In this document: piece by piece, positions 38,691 to 48,638 of the stretch
Layout of the letters: each line of letters opens with the position of its first letter
Position numbering within the stretch: position 1 is the stretch's first letter
Assembly: GCA_965216255.1 (NCBI GenBank)
Contig: OZ244148.1
Coordinates: 496,001-560,000 of the forward strand
Length of the DNA: 64,000 nt
Direction of reading: 5' to 3'
Origin: G965216255 sp965216255
Lineage (GTDB): Bacteria; Bacteroidota; Rhodothermia; Rhodothermales; Bin80
The notes under the pieces: generated by a model
What the model was told of the DNA's origin: nothing
What the model saw: only the letters and a program-made list of their open reading frames with translations
Database searches by the model: none
Translations under genes and position numbers: made by a program

Positions 38691-39628
38691 CGTACCAGCG
38701 CCTGCGCGCCGAGATCGCCAAGGTCATTGTCGGGCAGGACGACATCATTGAACACGTCATCGTCTGCCTTTTGGCCCGGGGCCACGTACTGCTCGTGGGA
38801 GTGCCGGGCCTGGCCAAGACATTGCTCATACGGACGCTGTCGGACGCGCTCGATCTCAGCTATAGCCGCATCCAGTTCACGCCCGACCTGATGCCGAGCG
38901 ACATAACGGGTACCGAAATCATTGAGGAGGATCTAACCACAGGCCGGCGGGCCTTTCGCTTTGTCCGGGGTCCCATCTTTGCCCACGTGGTCCTGGCAGA
39001 CGAAGTCAACAGGACCCCGCCAAAAACCCAGGCGGCGCTGCTCGAAGCCATGCAGGAGCACCGTGTTACGGCGGCTGGACAGGCACTTGTGCTCGAGGAA
39101 CCATTCTTCGTTCTCGCAACGCAAAACCCTATCGAACAGGAAGGCACCTATTCCCTGCCAGAAGCCCAGCTGGACCGATTCATGCTGAACCTGTGGCTGG
39201 ACTACCCCTCGTTCAGCCAGGAAGTGGAGGTGGTGCGCACCACCACGAGCGCCGGCACCGTGCAGGTCAATCCGGTTGTCGACCGCCGTGAGCTCTTGAC
39301 GCTGCAAGAATTCGTGCGGCAGATTCCGGTGGCCGACAATGTCATTGAATACGCTGTCACACTGGTTTCCAGCACCCGTCCTGCCAGAAAGGGTGCTCCT
39401 GATTTCGTTTCCAACTACATTAGCTATGGCGCAGGACCGCGGGCATCCCAATACCTCATACTCGGGGCCAAGGCGCTCGCAGCCCTCCACGGCAGACTGA
39501 CGCCTCTGGTGGCCGACGTGCGCGCCATGGCCGTGCCCGTCCTGCGGCATCGCATTATCCCCAATTTCAACGCCGAAGCGGACGGCATAGACGTGGTCGA
39601 ACTCATCAACAGACTTCTGGAGTCGTGA
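38691..39628 (+). pseudogene. MoxR ATPase, 5'-truncated second copy
   Basis: Identical in sequence to moxR at 21757 from codon 16 on, apart from a silent change. The first 15 codons are replaced by island DNA without an in-frame standard start; the first usable start is the TTG at 38771, inside the Walker A approach, which would remove about 44 residues. The protein would begin at LARGHVLLVGVPGLAKT. Probably not a working gene. Confidence 0.8.
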
Positions 39629-40074
39629 AGGTCTCCATCGCCATTTTCCTGCTCATTGTAGTACTACCGCTCACAGAGTTCGTCCTGCTGCTCCAGGCAG
39701 GCGAGCTGCTGGGCCTCTGGCCGACCGTGGCGCTGGTCCTGCTCACCGGAGTTATCGGCAGCAAACTGGCATTCCGAGAGGGTACGGAGGCCTGGCGCCG
39801 CCTTGGAACCGCATTGTCCCGGGGCGCCGAGCCCACGGGCGCGCTCTTGGACGGGCTCGTGATCCTGGCCTCCGGCATCCTGCTCATGGCGCCGGGGTTG
39901 ATTACCGATACCCTGGGGCTTCTGGGCCTCTTTGCGCCCAGCAGGCGATTTCTGAGCGCCATTGTGCGGCGCACGGTGGTACGTGCATGGGGTATGCGGG
40001 CTGATTCATCCTGGCAGGGCACCGGTCACTCGCGCCCAACCCATAGGCGCGGCGAAGACGGAACCGGGAGCTAG
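39625..40074 (+). CDS. fxsA: FxsA-family membrane protein, copy 2
   Basis: 149 residues, same as copy 1; three hydrophobic segments and a polar tail. Start GTG overlaps the truncated moxR stop. The stop overlaps the tail of the convergent TerB-like gene by four bases. Confidence 0.88.
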   Translation: MKVSIAIFLLIVVLPLTEFVLLLQAGELLGLWPTVALVLLTGVIGSKLAFREGTEAWRRLGTALSRGAEPTGALLDGLVILASGILLMAPGLITDTLGLLGLFAPSRRFLSAIVRRTVVRAWGMRADSSWQGTGHSRPTHRRGEDGTGS

Positions 40075-40853
40075 GCTTTTGTATGGAGGCCCCAGGACGT
40101 GGAAAGATTGCGGATCATTTGCCGCTCATGGACGGTCGTGGCCCCGTCAGCGTCCGCGATATACAACAGATCTTCCAGTACCAGAAGGCGCTGTACTATC
40201 GGCACAATCTGGCCAATAGCATCAATTGACTGCTTTAGCGCACCCTTACCACCCCCATACACGGCCAGTGCGCTCCTGAGGACCTCATAAATGGCATCCC
40301 TGCCCTGCTCCGGGTGCCAGGCCTGAAGCCGCTGCGTCATCGCGGCGGTCTCGTCGGCAGTCAACTCGCGATCTCCTCCGTGCGCCAGTGCGATGAACAG
40401 CAGACCAATGTCGTGCAGCAGCGACCAGTTCGCTGCGGCTCTTGCCGTTGCGGCGGACTCCCGAAGAAGCGACCGGGCCAGGCGATGCAGGCCCCACGCA
40501 CCGGCCAGGTGCTGTATCATCTCAAGTTCGGATCGCAGCAGTACGCCGTCGGCTCCCGCTAGGCGCACCACGTATTCAAGGGCAAGCATCCTTTTCTCCG
40601 CCGGAAGCTCGCCTATCGAGGCTACGGACTCCTCTACCCTGTCCTGCGCCTTCTCGTCGGCACACATGTCGAGGGCTTCCATTACGACATCCTGCGCCAC
40701 AACCGGATCTATGCCCGGCGACCAACCCTGCAATACATCGGTCATGGTCGCCAGTTCGTCCTCGCTGAGTTTGTTTTCCGCGCTTGCTACCAGGGCCAAA
40801 AACACCAGGGCCAGGTCATGCACACTCGTCCAAGCCGGTCTATCTTCCCACAT
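40071..40853 (-). CDS. TerB-like two-domain protein
   Basis: 260 residues made of two similar halves: VHDLALVFLALVASAENKLSEDE with LALEYVVRLAGADGVL, and LHDIGLLFIALAHGGDRELTADE with VLEDLLYIADADGATT. This is the helical TerB/tellurite-resistance fold with acidic loops that may bind metal. No signal peptide or membrane segment. It is convergent with fxsA. Its last codons are inside the direct repeat, and a copy of them remains at 23183-23205. Confidence 0.7.
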   Translation of the reverse strand: MWEDRPAWTSVHDLALVFLALVASAENKLSEDELATMTDVLQGWSPGIDPVVAQDVVMEALDMCADEKAQDRVEESVASIGELPAEKRMLALEYVVRLAGADGVLLRSELEMIQHLAGAWGLHRLARSLLRESAATARAAANWSLLHDIGLLFIALAHGGDRELTADETAAMTQRLQAWHPEQGRDAIYEVLRSALAVYGGGKGALKQSIDAIGQIVPIVQRLLVLEDLLYIADADGATTVHERQMIRNLSTSWGLHTKA

Positions 40854-40913
40854 TGCCGTCGGCGGCGGTTAGGTGCTTATGCAATCCCTAGACTCAAAAC
40901 ATTTGCAGGCCAT

Positions 40914-41783
40914 ATGATCCGCAGACTACCGCTGAAGATTACGCTCGGCCTGCGGTATATGGTGTTGGCTTCCCTGCTGCTGAGCATCATGGCGTTACTG
41001 GTGAAGGTGGCAGGCGAGCGCCTGCCCAGCACGCAGTCCGTGCTGGCCCGTGCCGCAGTCGGCGCCTTATTTACCCTTGCCTTCCTCCATAAAGCCAGGG
41101 TTTCACCCTGGGGGCATCGCCGCGGCCTGCTCCTGTTCCGCGGCCTGGTCGGCTTTGCGGCGCTGCTCTGCTATTTCTGGGCTCTGACACGGCTGCCGAT
41201 TGCCGAGACGACCATTCTCATGTACATGAGTCCGCCACTTACAACGGTGCTTGCTGCGCTCACCATCAGGGAACCGATCCGCGCGAGAGAGATGCTGGGA
41301 CTTGCGGCCTGCCTTGTCGGGGTCGTCCTCGTGGTGCAGCCTGCCTTTCTGTTTCATGGAGCCGGAAGGAGCCTCGACCTTTTCGCCGTAAGTATTGCGC
41401 TCTTGGGCGCAGTCCTGGCTGCGTGTGCTTATGTGAGCATTCGTCGACTGAACGCTTCCGAACACCACATGGTGATCGTATTCTACCTGCCCATAGTGGC
41501 CCTGATTGGATCTATCCCGCTTACGGCGCGAACCGCGCTATGGCCGACGCCTGTGGAATGGGGCGTACTCCTTGGTATCGGCGTCACGGCGCATTTTGCC
41601 CAGATCTTGCTGACCAAGGGTCTCAAGCACGAAACCGCATCGCGCGCCATATCAGTCAGTTACTTACAGGTGCTATTCGCTTCCCTGTGGGGATACCTCT
41701 TTTTCGGGGAGCTTCTCAATGGACCAGGCGTCGCGGGAGCAGCACTCGTGCTGGCCGGGACCATGGTCATAATGGGCAGGTAG
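40914..41783 (+). CDS. EamA/DMT-family permease
   Basis: 289 residues with about ten transmembrane helices in two EamA repeats (first to about 140, second from LFAVSIALLGAVLAACAYVS). An earlier in-frame ATG at 40818 would add a Cys/Arg-rich polar leader not expected in this family, so 40914 is preferred. DMT permeases export metabolites such as amino acids; the substrate is not predictable. It is convergent with parE, 9 bp apart. Confidence 0.85.
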   Translation: MIRRLPLKITLGLRYMVLASLLLSIMALLVKVAGERLPSTQSVLARAAVGALFTLAFLHKARVSPWGHRRGLLLFRGLVGFAALLCYFWALTRLPIAETTILMYMSPPLTTVLAALTIREPIRAREMLGLAACLVGVVLVVQPAFLFHGAGRSLDLFAVSIALLGAVLAACAYVSIRRLNASEHHMVIVFYLPIVALIGSIPLTARTALWPTPVEWGVLLGIGVTAHFAQILLTKGLKHETASRAISVSYLQVLFASLWGYLFFGELLNGPGVAGAALVLAGTMVIMGR

Positions 41784-41792
41784 GTAGCCCCG

Positions 41793-43730
41793 CTATACAT
41801 CGAGTTCTTCCACTTCCGCCGCATTCTCCATGATGAACCGGTAGCGTTCTGCTGCGCTGTTTCCCATAAGTCCCGAAATCGTGTTCTCCACCTCGGTGCG
41901 CTCCCCGTCGGGAATGGTGATCTGCAACAGGCGGCGTTTGGCCGGATCCAGCGTCGTGCGCTTTAGGGTTGCCGGCATCATTTCGCCAAGTCCCTTGAAC
42001 CGCTGAATCTCAATCTTGATGTTGGGTCGCTGGCGCCGAAGCCGTTTGCAAGTGCGGTCCCGTTCCGCGTCGTCCAAGGCCCAATAAGATTCCTTGCCGG
42101 CATCAATCCGGTACAGCGGCGGCTCGGCCACATAGATGAATCCCTCGTCAAACAGTGCCTTCATGTGGCGATAAAAGAAAGTCAACAATAGCGTAGCAAT
42201 ATGGTGGCCGTCCGAATCTGCGTCCATCAGCAAAATGACCTTGTGGTACCGCAGCTTTTCCAGGTTCAGTGTTTCTCCGATGCCGCACCCCAGCGCGTTG
42301 ACGACATTGGAGAGTTCATTGTTGCCAAGCACCTTCTTCAGTGAAGCCTGCTCTACGTTCAGCACCTTGCCTCTCAGTGGCAATACCGCCTGAAACTTGC
42401 GATCGCGGCCCTGCTTCGCTGATCCTCCCGCAGAGTCGCCTTCAACGATGAATAGCTCTGCTTCCGCAGGATTGTTCGTGGAACAGTCGGCTAGTTTTCC
42501 CGGCAGGTTCAGCCGCTTTGTCAAGGTTCCCTTGCGGCGCACCGAGTGCGCCGCAACCCGGCTTGCCTGGCGCGCCTTGGCGGCCTGAATCACGCGCGCG
42601 GCAATGGCGTCACTCGCCGTCGGGTGGCTATTCAGAAATTGCTCCAGGTCCAGGCGCAGGGCTCCCGAGATCAGGGAGCGCGCAGATGGATTGTTAAGCT
42701 TTTCCTTGGTCTGACCCTGAAACTGCGGGTCTACCATGAACATGTTGATAATAGCAACCAGGCCTTCCCGTATGTCATCCGCCGTAACATCCAGGCTCCG
42801 GGGCATCAGACTGTGGGTATCCATATAGGCCCGCACCGCAGCTCGGACGGCATCCTTGAAGCCCTGCACATGGGTACCACCGCTACGCGTTGGAATCCCG
42901 TTTACAAACGAGGCGATACGTTCGGATGGCGCCTCCGTCCACTGAAGTGCGATTTCAATGCGGGCTTCTCCCTGCAGCTCTTCCTGGAGTATCGTGAATA
43001 TGTCCTCGTGAACGGCCGCAGCGCCGGCCTCCCGTACCAGTTCCTCGAGATATTCGACGATGCCCCCCTCATGGTGGAAAGTATAACGGGCTCCCGCCGC
43101 TTCATCCTTAAAAAGGATCCGCAAATTGCGATTGAGATACGTCTTTATCTCGAGCTGTTCGCGGATCCAGGTCTCATCAAACGTCGTGGATTCGAATATC
43201 TCCGGGTCGGGCTCAAAATAGACCGTGGTGCCGGAGCCCCGGGCGCCCGTAGCAACGGTGGTCAATTTCGTCTTAGGCTGGCCCCGCACGTATTTCTGCC
43301 GATAGACCTGTCCGTCGCGCTTGACCGTGGCAACGAGCACCTTCGACAAGGCATTCACCACGGAAGCCCCCACGCCGTGCAATCCTCCCGACGTGGTATA
43401 CTGCGAACTGTCGAACTTGCCGCCCGAGTGCAGCGTGGTAAGAATGACCTGCAGCGCGGGGATTTTTTTTAGCGGGTGGTTGTCCACGGGAATACCCCGG
43501 CCGTTGTCGCTGACCGTTACGCTTGACTTGTCTGCGTGCAGGGTCACCTCGATGGTGCTCGCATACCCGTTGGCTGCCTCGTCAACGGCGTTGTCCACCA
43601 GCTCCCAGAGCAGGTGGTGCAAGCCTGGTTTGCCCGTCCCCCCTATATACATCCCGGGGCGCTTGCGCACGGGATCCAAGCCCTCGAGCACCTGGATGTC
43701 CCGCCCGGTATACGACTTCGCTTCCGTCAT
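41793..43730 (-). CDS. parE: DNA topoisomerase IV subunit B (GyrB/ParE type)
   Basis: 645 residues. GHKL ATPase motifs: LVDNAVDEA, VSDNGRGIPVD and GGLHGVGASVVNAL. The TOPRIM domain has EGDSAGGSAKQGRDRKFQA and LMDADSDGHHIATLLL. Length and the lack of the large GyrB insert suggest ParE, and the partner gene 14 bp upstream is the matching A subunit. Topoisomerase IV separates linked daughter chromosomes. GyrB cannot be excluded from sequence alone. Confidence 0.9.
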   Translation of the reverse strand: MTEAKSYTGRDIQVLEGLDPVRKRPGMYIGGTGKPGLHHLLWELVDNAVDEAANGYASTIEVTLHADKSSVTVSDNGRGIPVDNHPLKKIPALQVILTTLHSGGKFDSSQYTTSGGLHGVGASVVNALSKVLVATVKRDGQVYRQKYVRGQPKTKLTTVATGARGSGTTVYFEPDPEIFESTTFDETWIREQLEIKTYLNRNLRILFKDEAAGARYTFHHEGGIVEYLEELVREAGAAAVHEDIFTILQEELQGEARIEIALQWTEAPSERIASFVNGIPTRSGGTHVQGFKDAVRAAVRAYMDTHSLMPRSLDVTADDIREGLVAIINMFMVDPQFQGQTKEKLNNPSARSLISGALRLDLEQFLNSHPTASDAIAARVIQAAKARQASRVAAHSVRRKGTLTKRLNLPGKLADCSTNNPAEAELFIVEGDSAGGSAKQGRDRKFQAVLPLRGKVLNVEQASLKKVLGNNELSNVVNALGCGIGETLNLEKLRYHKVILLMDADSDGHHIATLLLTFFYRHMKALFDEGFIYVAEPPLYRIDAGKESYWALDDAERDRTCKRLRRQRPNIKIEIQRFKGLGEMMPATLKRTTLDPAKRRLLQITIPDGERTEVENTISGLMGNSAAERYRFIMENAAEVEELDV

Positions 43731-43743
43731 CTAGCTGCTATGC

Positions 43744-46080
43744 CTACGTTGGAAGAGATATCTCGATTGGCACTGGCACCACCCTTGCCAGATGTCCGTG
43801 TTTGATGATGGGACGCCCCTTGTTGCCGCGATTCGTAACCGCATACTTGGTAGTCCGCACCACCTCCTGACGCCCCCTGTTGGTCTCCACAACAAGCCCC
43901 TCTCTTGCCTGAGCGGAAACGGCCGCACCCAAAAGGTAGTCGTCTCCGGCCAGGCGCATGGCCGCCACGCCCTTTGCCGCCCCTCTTGTCACAGGTATCT
44001 GCTGCACCGGGAATACCAGGGCATTACCCTGCCGGGAAGCCAGGCAGGCATGCTCGGTGCCACCAGCAGGAAACGCAACCAGGGCTTCATCTGCTTCCTT
44101 TAGCCGCATATACAGGCGACCGGATTTTGTAGACGGTTCGGTGAACGGGTCCAATGCAAGCCGCAGCACCATCCCGCGGCGCGAGAAGGCCACGATAAAG
44201 CCATAGTTCGGCACGCTCGCTCCTTCTGGAAAAAGTTCTGGATCTGCGACTGCTTTGGGTAGAATGCGGCGGTCGCACGAGATGGCCCCCACAACGCGTT
44301 CCCGGTCGCTGAAAGCGAATAGCTTTTGCAACGGAATTCCGTGTCCGGACGTGCTTGGGACTTCATCCAGGCGCACGGTATACGCCCGGCCGTAATTGGT
44401 ACACAGCACGGCCGTGTTACGCGTCCTGCCAGCCAGCACCCATCCGACTTCGTCGCCCTCGCGAATGCGAATACTTTCCAAGTCCGTGTATGAGCGCTGG
44501 CGCTTTACCCATCCGTCCCGCGTCACGATCAGATAAGTATCCTCATCTACGATAAAGTCCTCATCCGAATATTCGTACGACGACGCATCCGGCCCCGTAA
44601 TGGTGCTCCGGCGCGGTGAGCCGTACGTCGTCCTGATTTCTTCCAATTCGCCGCGCACCATTTGCCACCGCGCCGCCTCGTCCTGCAGCAGCCTGGCGAT
44701 TTCCGCCACCCTGCGCCGCTTCACCTGCAGCTCTTCTCTTATGGCAAGAATCTCCATCTGCGCCAGCTTGTAGAGCCGGGTATCCAGTATGGCCTCGCTT
44801 TGCCTTTCGCTTAGCACGAAGCGATGGCGCAGGCGCTGGTCGGCATCGAGCCGGTCCCTTGATGAGCGGATAATTCCAATGGCCTCGTCGAGCGCGTCAA
44901 AAATGAGCTCAAAGCCCTCGAGAATGTGGATGCGCTTTTCCAGCTGGTCCAGTTCATGGCGAAGCCTGCGGGTTACTACATCGAGCCTAAAATTAAGAAA
45001 ATACCTTAATGTCGTAGGCAAATCTACCTTTTTAGGAGCACATACTTGTGGATTTTCCGTCGGGACCAGGCACGTCAGATTGACATGAAATCGCGTCTCC
45101 AGATTCGTGCGCTTAAAGAGATAGGCCATGGCGGCTTCGGCACTGGCCCCTTTCTTCAACTCGAGCACTACACGGACCTCGTCCGTCGACTCGTCTCTTA
45201 CGTCCATGAGCTGGGGCACGCGCTCCCGCACTATGTGCTCTGCTATCTTCTCGACCAGGTCGCCCTTTGTTACCGCGTATGGGATCGACGTAATGATGAT
45301 ATTTCTGGCACCCGACTTTCTGTATTCACCCCGTAGCGTGACAGCTCCCTCGCCCTTCGAATAAATGTCAATTAGTTCGTCGCGCGTGTTCAGGATTTGT
45401 CCACCGGTCGGAAAGTCGGGGCCCTGGATATACCTGCCTACCAGCGTCTGCACCCGAACCCGTGACCAGTCCACCTTCGGATCAAGTCTTGCGTCCACCA
45501 AATGGATCGCCGCGGAAACAACTTCCGCGAGATTGTGCGGGGGTATGTTGGTCGCCATGCCTACTGCAATACCCGTGGCGCCGTTGACGAGCAGATTGGG
45601 AAGCCTCGATGGCAATACGACGGGCTCCGACAAGGTGCCGTCAAAATTCGGCCTGAAGTGTACGGTGCCCTGCCGCAGTTCCTGCAACATCTCCATGGCC
45701 AGGGGGCGAAGCCGGGCCTCCGTGTAGCGCATGGCGGCAGGACTGTCCCCGTCGACAGAGCCAAAGTTGCCGTGCCCGTCAACAAGTGGATCCCTGAGCG
45801 AAAAATCCTGCGCAAGACGCACCATGGCATCGTAAATGGCCGTATCCCCGTGCGGATGATACTTGCCCATTGCATCCCCGACTATGGTCGCGCTCTTTCG
45901 GTAGCGGGCATCCGGATACAGGCGGAGACTCGCAAACATGGTATACAAAATGCGCCGCTGTACGGGCTTCAGACCATCCCGAACGTCAGGTAGTGCCCGG
46001 CTCGTAATGACGGACAAGGCATAATTCAGGTAACGGGATCGGGCCGTCTCGTGCAGGGGAATGGTCTCTACGTGCGGCAT
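43744..46080 (-). CDS. parC: DNA topoisomerase IV subunit A (GyrA/ParC type)
   Basis: 778 residues from ATG 46080 (MPHVETIPLHETARSRYLNY). An upstream in-frame start adds 75 unrelated residues and was rejected. Catalytic region AAMRYTEARL contains the active Tyr; SRALPDVRDGLKPVQRRIL and KYHPHGDTAIYDAMVRLAQ form the quinolone-binding segment, here without obvious resistance residues. The C-terminal part has beta-pinwheel-like repeats. It is co-directional with parE. Confidence 0.9.
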   Translation of the reverse strand: MPHVETIPLHETARSRYLNYALSVITSRALPDVRDGLKPVQRRILYTMFASLRLYPDARYRKSATIVGDAMGKYHPHGDTAIYDAMVRLAQDFSLRDPLVDGHGNFGSVDGDSPAAMRYTEARLRPLAMEMLQELRQGTVHFRPNFDGTLSEPVVLPSRLPNLLVNGATGIAVGMATNIPPHNLAEVVSAAIHLVDARLDPKVDWSRVRVQTLVGRYIQGPDFPTGGQILNTRDELIDIYSKGEGAVTLRGEYRKSGARNIIITSIPYAVTKGDLVEKIAEHIVRERVPQLMDVRDESTDEVRVVLELKKGASAEAAMAYLFKRTNLETRFHVNLTCLVPTENPQVCAPKKVDLPTTLRYFLNFRLDVVTRRLRHELDQLEKRIHILEGFELIFDALDEAIGIIRSSRDRLDADQRLRHRFVLSERQSEAILDTRLYKLAQMEILAIREELQVKRRRVAEIARLLQDEAARWQMVRGELEEIRTTYGSPRRSTITGPDASSYEYSDEDFIVDEDTYLIVTRDGWVKRQRSYTDLESIRIREGDEVGWVLAGRTRNTAVLCTNYGRAYTVRLDEVPSTSGHGIPLQKLFAFSDRERVVGAISCDRRILPKAVADPELFPEGASVPNYGFIVAFSRRGMVLRLALDPFTEPSTKSGRLYMRLKEADEALVAFPAGGTEHACLASRQGNALVFPVQQIPVTRGAAKGVAAMRLAGDDYLLGAAVSAQAREGLVVETNRGRQEVVRTTKYAVTNRGNKGRPIIKHGHLARVVPVPIEISLPT

Positions 46081-46165
46081 ACGCGATGGTAGGGTTACCG
46101 CCGAAATATACGAAAAGCCCGTTGCGCCAAGACGCTGCCGTAAGAAGAGGCGGCAACGGCATCGG

Positions 46166-46825
46166 TCACGAAAATATGCGCAGCTCCTTGCCGGCCGTAA
46201 AGTAGTCTTCGTGCGGCGCTGCATGGTGCCGCAGCATATCGGCCCGGGTAAGCAGCACCAGGGTATGCGAGGCGGACTTTTTCGAAATGCCGGCCAGCCG
46301 CGCAAACTGGTCCACGCTTATGCGTCCGTAACGATCCAGATAGCGCAATAGCAGGCGCTCCTTGTCACGAATCTTGAAAAGTACGTTACGGCCATCCTTC
46401 CATTGACGCATCAGCCGTCTGGCCTCACGGCTGGCCTCCAAGCTCATGTCCTCCACTCGGACATAGGCCGTACGCCGCCCCTGCGCCTCATTTACCACAA
46501 AATGCGGCTTCCGCGGACTTTCACTGATAGAGACCACAATAACATCCCGCTTCCTGGAAATGGGGACCCGCTCCAGGTCAAAGGCCACTTTCGGGTCACA
46601 GTGCCGCCGTAGAGCCTCCGTGAGGGCAAACTCTTCCTCTGCCACATCCTTGAGCCCGGTAACGGTCCCGTCGTCTTCGACGCCAAGTACAATGCGCCCG
46701 CCATGCGTGTTGGCGAAGGCAACCACCTCCTTGGCCAAGCGCTCTGCTGCGGGTACACGCTTCTTGAATTCAAGGTGCAGCCCTTCGCCGCTGCCGATGC
46801 CATGAGTGAGTTGCTGCAGTGTCAT
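46166..46825 (-). CDS. AlbA_2/Schlafen-type domain protein with C-terminal winged helix
   Basis: About 219 residues. N-terminal AlbA_2 pattern: HLEFKKRVPAAERLAKEVVAFANTHGGRIVLGVEDDG, split here by LAKEV and GGRI blocks, and RTAYVRVEDMSLEASREA. The C-terminus is a helix-turn-helix (RISVDQFARLAGISKKSASHTLVLL). Such proteins are treated as transcription regulators or Schlafen-like nucleic-acid binders. The gene starts 13 bp after the gpsA stop. A GTG one codon earlier is also possible. Confidence 0.75.
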   Translation of the reverse strand: MTLQQLTHGIGSGEGLHLEFKKRVPAAERLAKEVVAFANTHGGRIVLGVEDDGTVTGLKDVAEEEFALTEALRRHCDPKVAFDLERVPISRKRDVIVVSISESPRKPHFVVNEAQGRRTAYVRVEDMSLEASREARRLMRQWKDGRNVLFKIRDKERLLLRYLDRYGRISVDQFARLAGISKKSASHTLVLLTRADMLRHHAAPHEDYFTAGKELRIFS

Positions 46826-46837
46826 CACCAGACCTGC

Positions 46838-47881
46838 TTATCGGACCGGCACGGTGGTATCTCCCAGCCATTCTTCCCGCTTGGCCGAGCGCGTCATGAG
46901 CTCTTGCACGGCTTCCAACGGCTTCTTGCCTTCAAACAGAATGGCATGGACTGCCTCGGTTATCGGCATTTCTATGCCGTGGTATCTGGCCAGCGCACGA
47001 ACCGAAGCCGTAGTTCGGATGCCTTCTGCTATCATGGGTATGCGGGACTGTGCTTCTTCCGGACTGAGGCCACGACCTATGAGCTCCCCGACATGCCGGT
47101 TACGGCTCAGGTTACTCGTACACGTTACCACGAGGTCTCCGATTCCTGTCAGCCCGGCAAACGTGGAAGGCCTCGCCCCCATGGCCACCCCAAGGCGCTG
47201 GATCTCCGCCATGCCACGCGTGATCAGCGCAGCCTTTGCATTCACTCCGTAGCCAATGCCATCGCTGATACCGGCAGCAATGGCCATGACATTCTTCACG
47301 GAACCTCCGATTTCGACCCCGAGCATATCTTTGTTTACGTACACGCGCAGCCGCGCGGTCATGAAGACAGACTGGACGTATTCCGCAGCCGCCACATCAT
47401 GCGCCGCCACGACGACGGTCGTGGGCTTGCCCTGTGCTACCTCTTCCGCATGGCTCGGGCCGTACAGAACGCCGATACGGCCGGATTCCACCGGCGGAGA
47501 CAGCACCGAACACAGAACCTGCGATGTGGTCAGCAGCGTCTCGTTCTCAATACCCTTCGCTACGGAAACGACCACGTGGCGGGGCGTCGCAAATGTCACC
47601 AGCCGCTCGGCCAGTGCGCGAACCGCATGCGACGGCGTGGCAACCACCCAGCACCGCGCAGACAGGGCGGCCTGTTCGAGTTCTGCTGTAACGGCAAGCT
47701 CCGGCGGCAGGACAACGTCGGGGAGATAATGCGGGTTGTGCCGCGTGCACACCATGACCCGGGCCGCCTCGGGTTTGCGAGCCCACAACGAGACCGTGTG
47801 GCCCGAGGTGCAGAGGCTTACGGCCAGGGCAGTGCCCCAGCTCCCTGCCCCCATGACCGCAATGGACAATTCACCGGGCAT
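46838..47881 (-). CDS. gpsA: NAD(P)-dependent glycerol-3-phosphate dehydrogenase
   Basis: 347 residues. It makes sn-glycerol-3-phosphate from dihydroxyacetone phosphate for phospholipid synthesis. Rossmann motif VMGAGSWGTALAV at the N-terminus, then VVATPSHAVRALAE, SVAKGIE, VLYGPSHAEEVAQG and the catalytic Lys region GGSVKNVMAIAAGI; AGLTGIGDLVVTCTS is the family C-terminal signature. It lies 30 bp after plsY, the next enzyme of the pathway. Confidence 0.95.
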   Translation of the reverse strand: MPGELSIAVMGAGSWGTALAVSLCTSGHTVSLWARKPEAARVMVCTRHNPHYLPDVVLPPELAVTAELEQAALSARCWVVATPSHAVRALAERLVTFATPRHVVVSVAKGIENETLLTTSQVLCSVLSPPVESGRIGVLYGPSHAEEVAQGKPTTVVVAAHDVAAAEYVQSVFMTARLRVYVNKDMLGVEIGGSVKNVMAIAAGISDGIGYGVNAKAALITRGMAEIQRLGVAMGARPSTFAGLTGIGDLVVTCTSNLSRNRHVGELIGRGLSPEEAQSRIPMIAEGIRTTASVRALARYHGIEMPITEAVHAILFEGKKPLEAVQELMTRSAKREEWLGDTTVPVR

Positions 47882-47910
47882 TGCAATATGGCCAAGTCGT
47901 ACTCGTTCGC

Positions 47911-48594
47911 TTACAACTCACCGCGGCCGTACATACCGCAGGCAAGGCGAAACTTTCGAATCCTATTTTCAGTGCCGTTGAGAAGACGCCTGATGTTGGA
48001 ACGATGCGCAAACAAGATGCCTACGGCAAGAATGACGCCAAAAAACATGAGGCTCGAATCAAGCGCATCAATATTGAATACGTACTTGCGAATGGCTACG
48101 GCCGTTGGAAACGAGGCAGCGGCGCTCATGGAGGCCAGCGATACATATCGGCTGAGCAAGAGCACGATGACGAAAACGCCGAGGACAATCCACATGGTGG
48201 CGGGTGTCAGGGCAAAGAGCACCCCTGCTGCCGTATTTACGCCCTTTCCTCCCCTGAACCGAGCCCAGACGGGGAACATGTGTCCTACAATGGCAGCCAC
48301 TCCGGCTATGGCCCTCACCAGGGTCTCGATCTGCCAAAACTCGATGCCGGAAGGCAGGGTGTCGAGCCTGATGGTAGCAATAAGCCCTGCCGCCAGAAGG
48401 CCTTTGCCCAGGTCGACAAGTGCAGACAGGATACCCGCCTTCCACCCCAGGACCCGGAACACGTTGGTAGCCCCGGCATTGCCGCTGCCGTGGTTACGCA
48501 CGTCAATACCGTAAAGCCCCTTGCCGACCCAAACACTGCCCGGGATTGATCCCGCCAGATAGCTGAGAATGAGGATGACGGCCAACGAAACCAT
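47911..48594 (-). CDS. plsY: Glycerol-3-phosphate acyltransferase PlsY
   Basis: 227 residues, multi-pass membrane protein. PlsY motifs: AGSIPGSVWVGKGLYGID, NHGSGNAGATNVFRVLG and GHMFPVWARFRGGKGVNTAAG. It transfers acyl from acyl-phosphate to glycerol-3-phosphate, forming lysophosphatidate, and is paired with gpsA. The C-terminus is slightly longer and basic. Confidence 0.95.
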   Translation of the reverse strand: MVSLAVILILSYLAGSIPGSVWVGKGLYGIDVRNHGSGNAGATNVFRVLGWKAGILSALVDLGKGLLAAGLIATIRLDTLPSGIEFWQIETLVRAIAGVAAIVGHMFPVWARFRGGKGVNTAAGVLFALTPATMWIVLGVFVIVLLLSRYVSLASMSAAASFPTAVAIRKYVFNIDALDSSLMFFGVILAVGILFAHRSNIRRLLNGTENRIRKFRLACGMYGRGEL

Positions 48595-48638
48595 GATAGC
48601 TACTACATGCCCATGAGCATAAGTTGTTTCCGCACGCC

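Larger units (their letters stand above)
38691..40093 (+). repeat. 1,403-bp direct repeat, right copy (moxR-fxsA)
   Basis: Right partner of 21803-23205. It is continuous on its right side with the TerB-like gene, whose last codons lie inside the repeat; this marks it as the native downstream junction. Confidence 0.92.

Noticed and set aside
42546..43472. Plus-strand frame of 308 codons
   Set aside because: Antisense to parE; no domain seen.
46703..48514. Long plus-strand frame (603 codons)
   Set aside because: It lies antisense to gpsA, plsY and the AlbA-like gene, all well supported, and has no recognisable domain.
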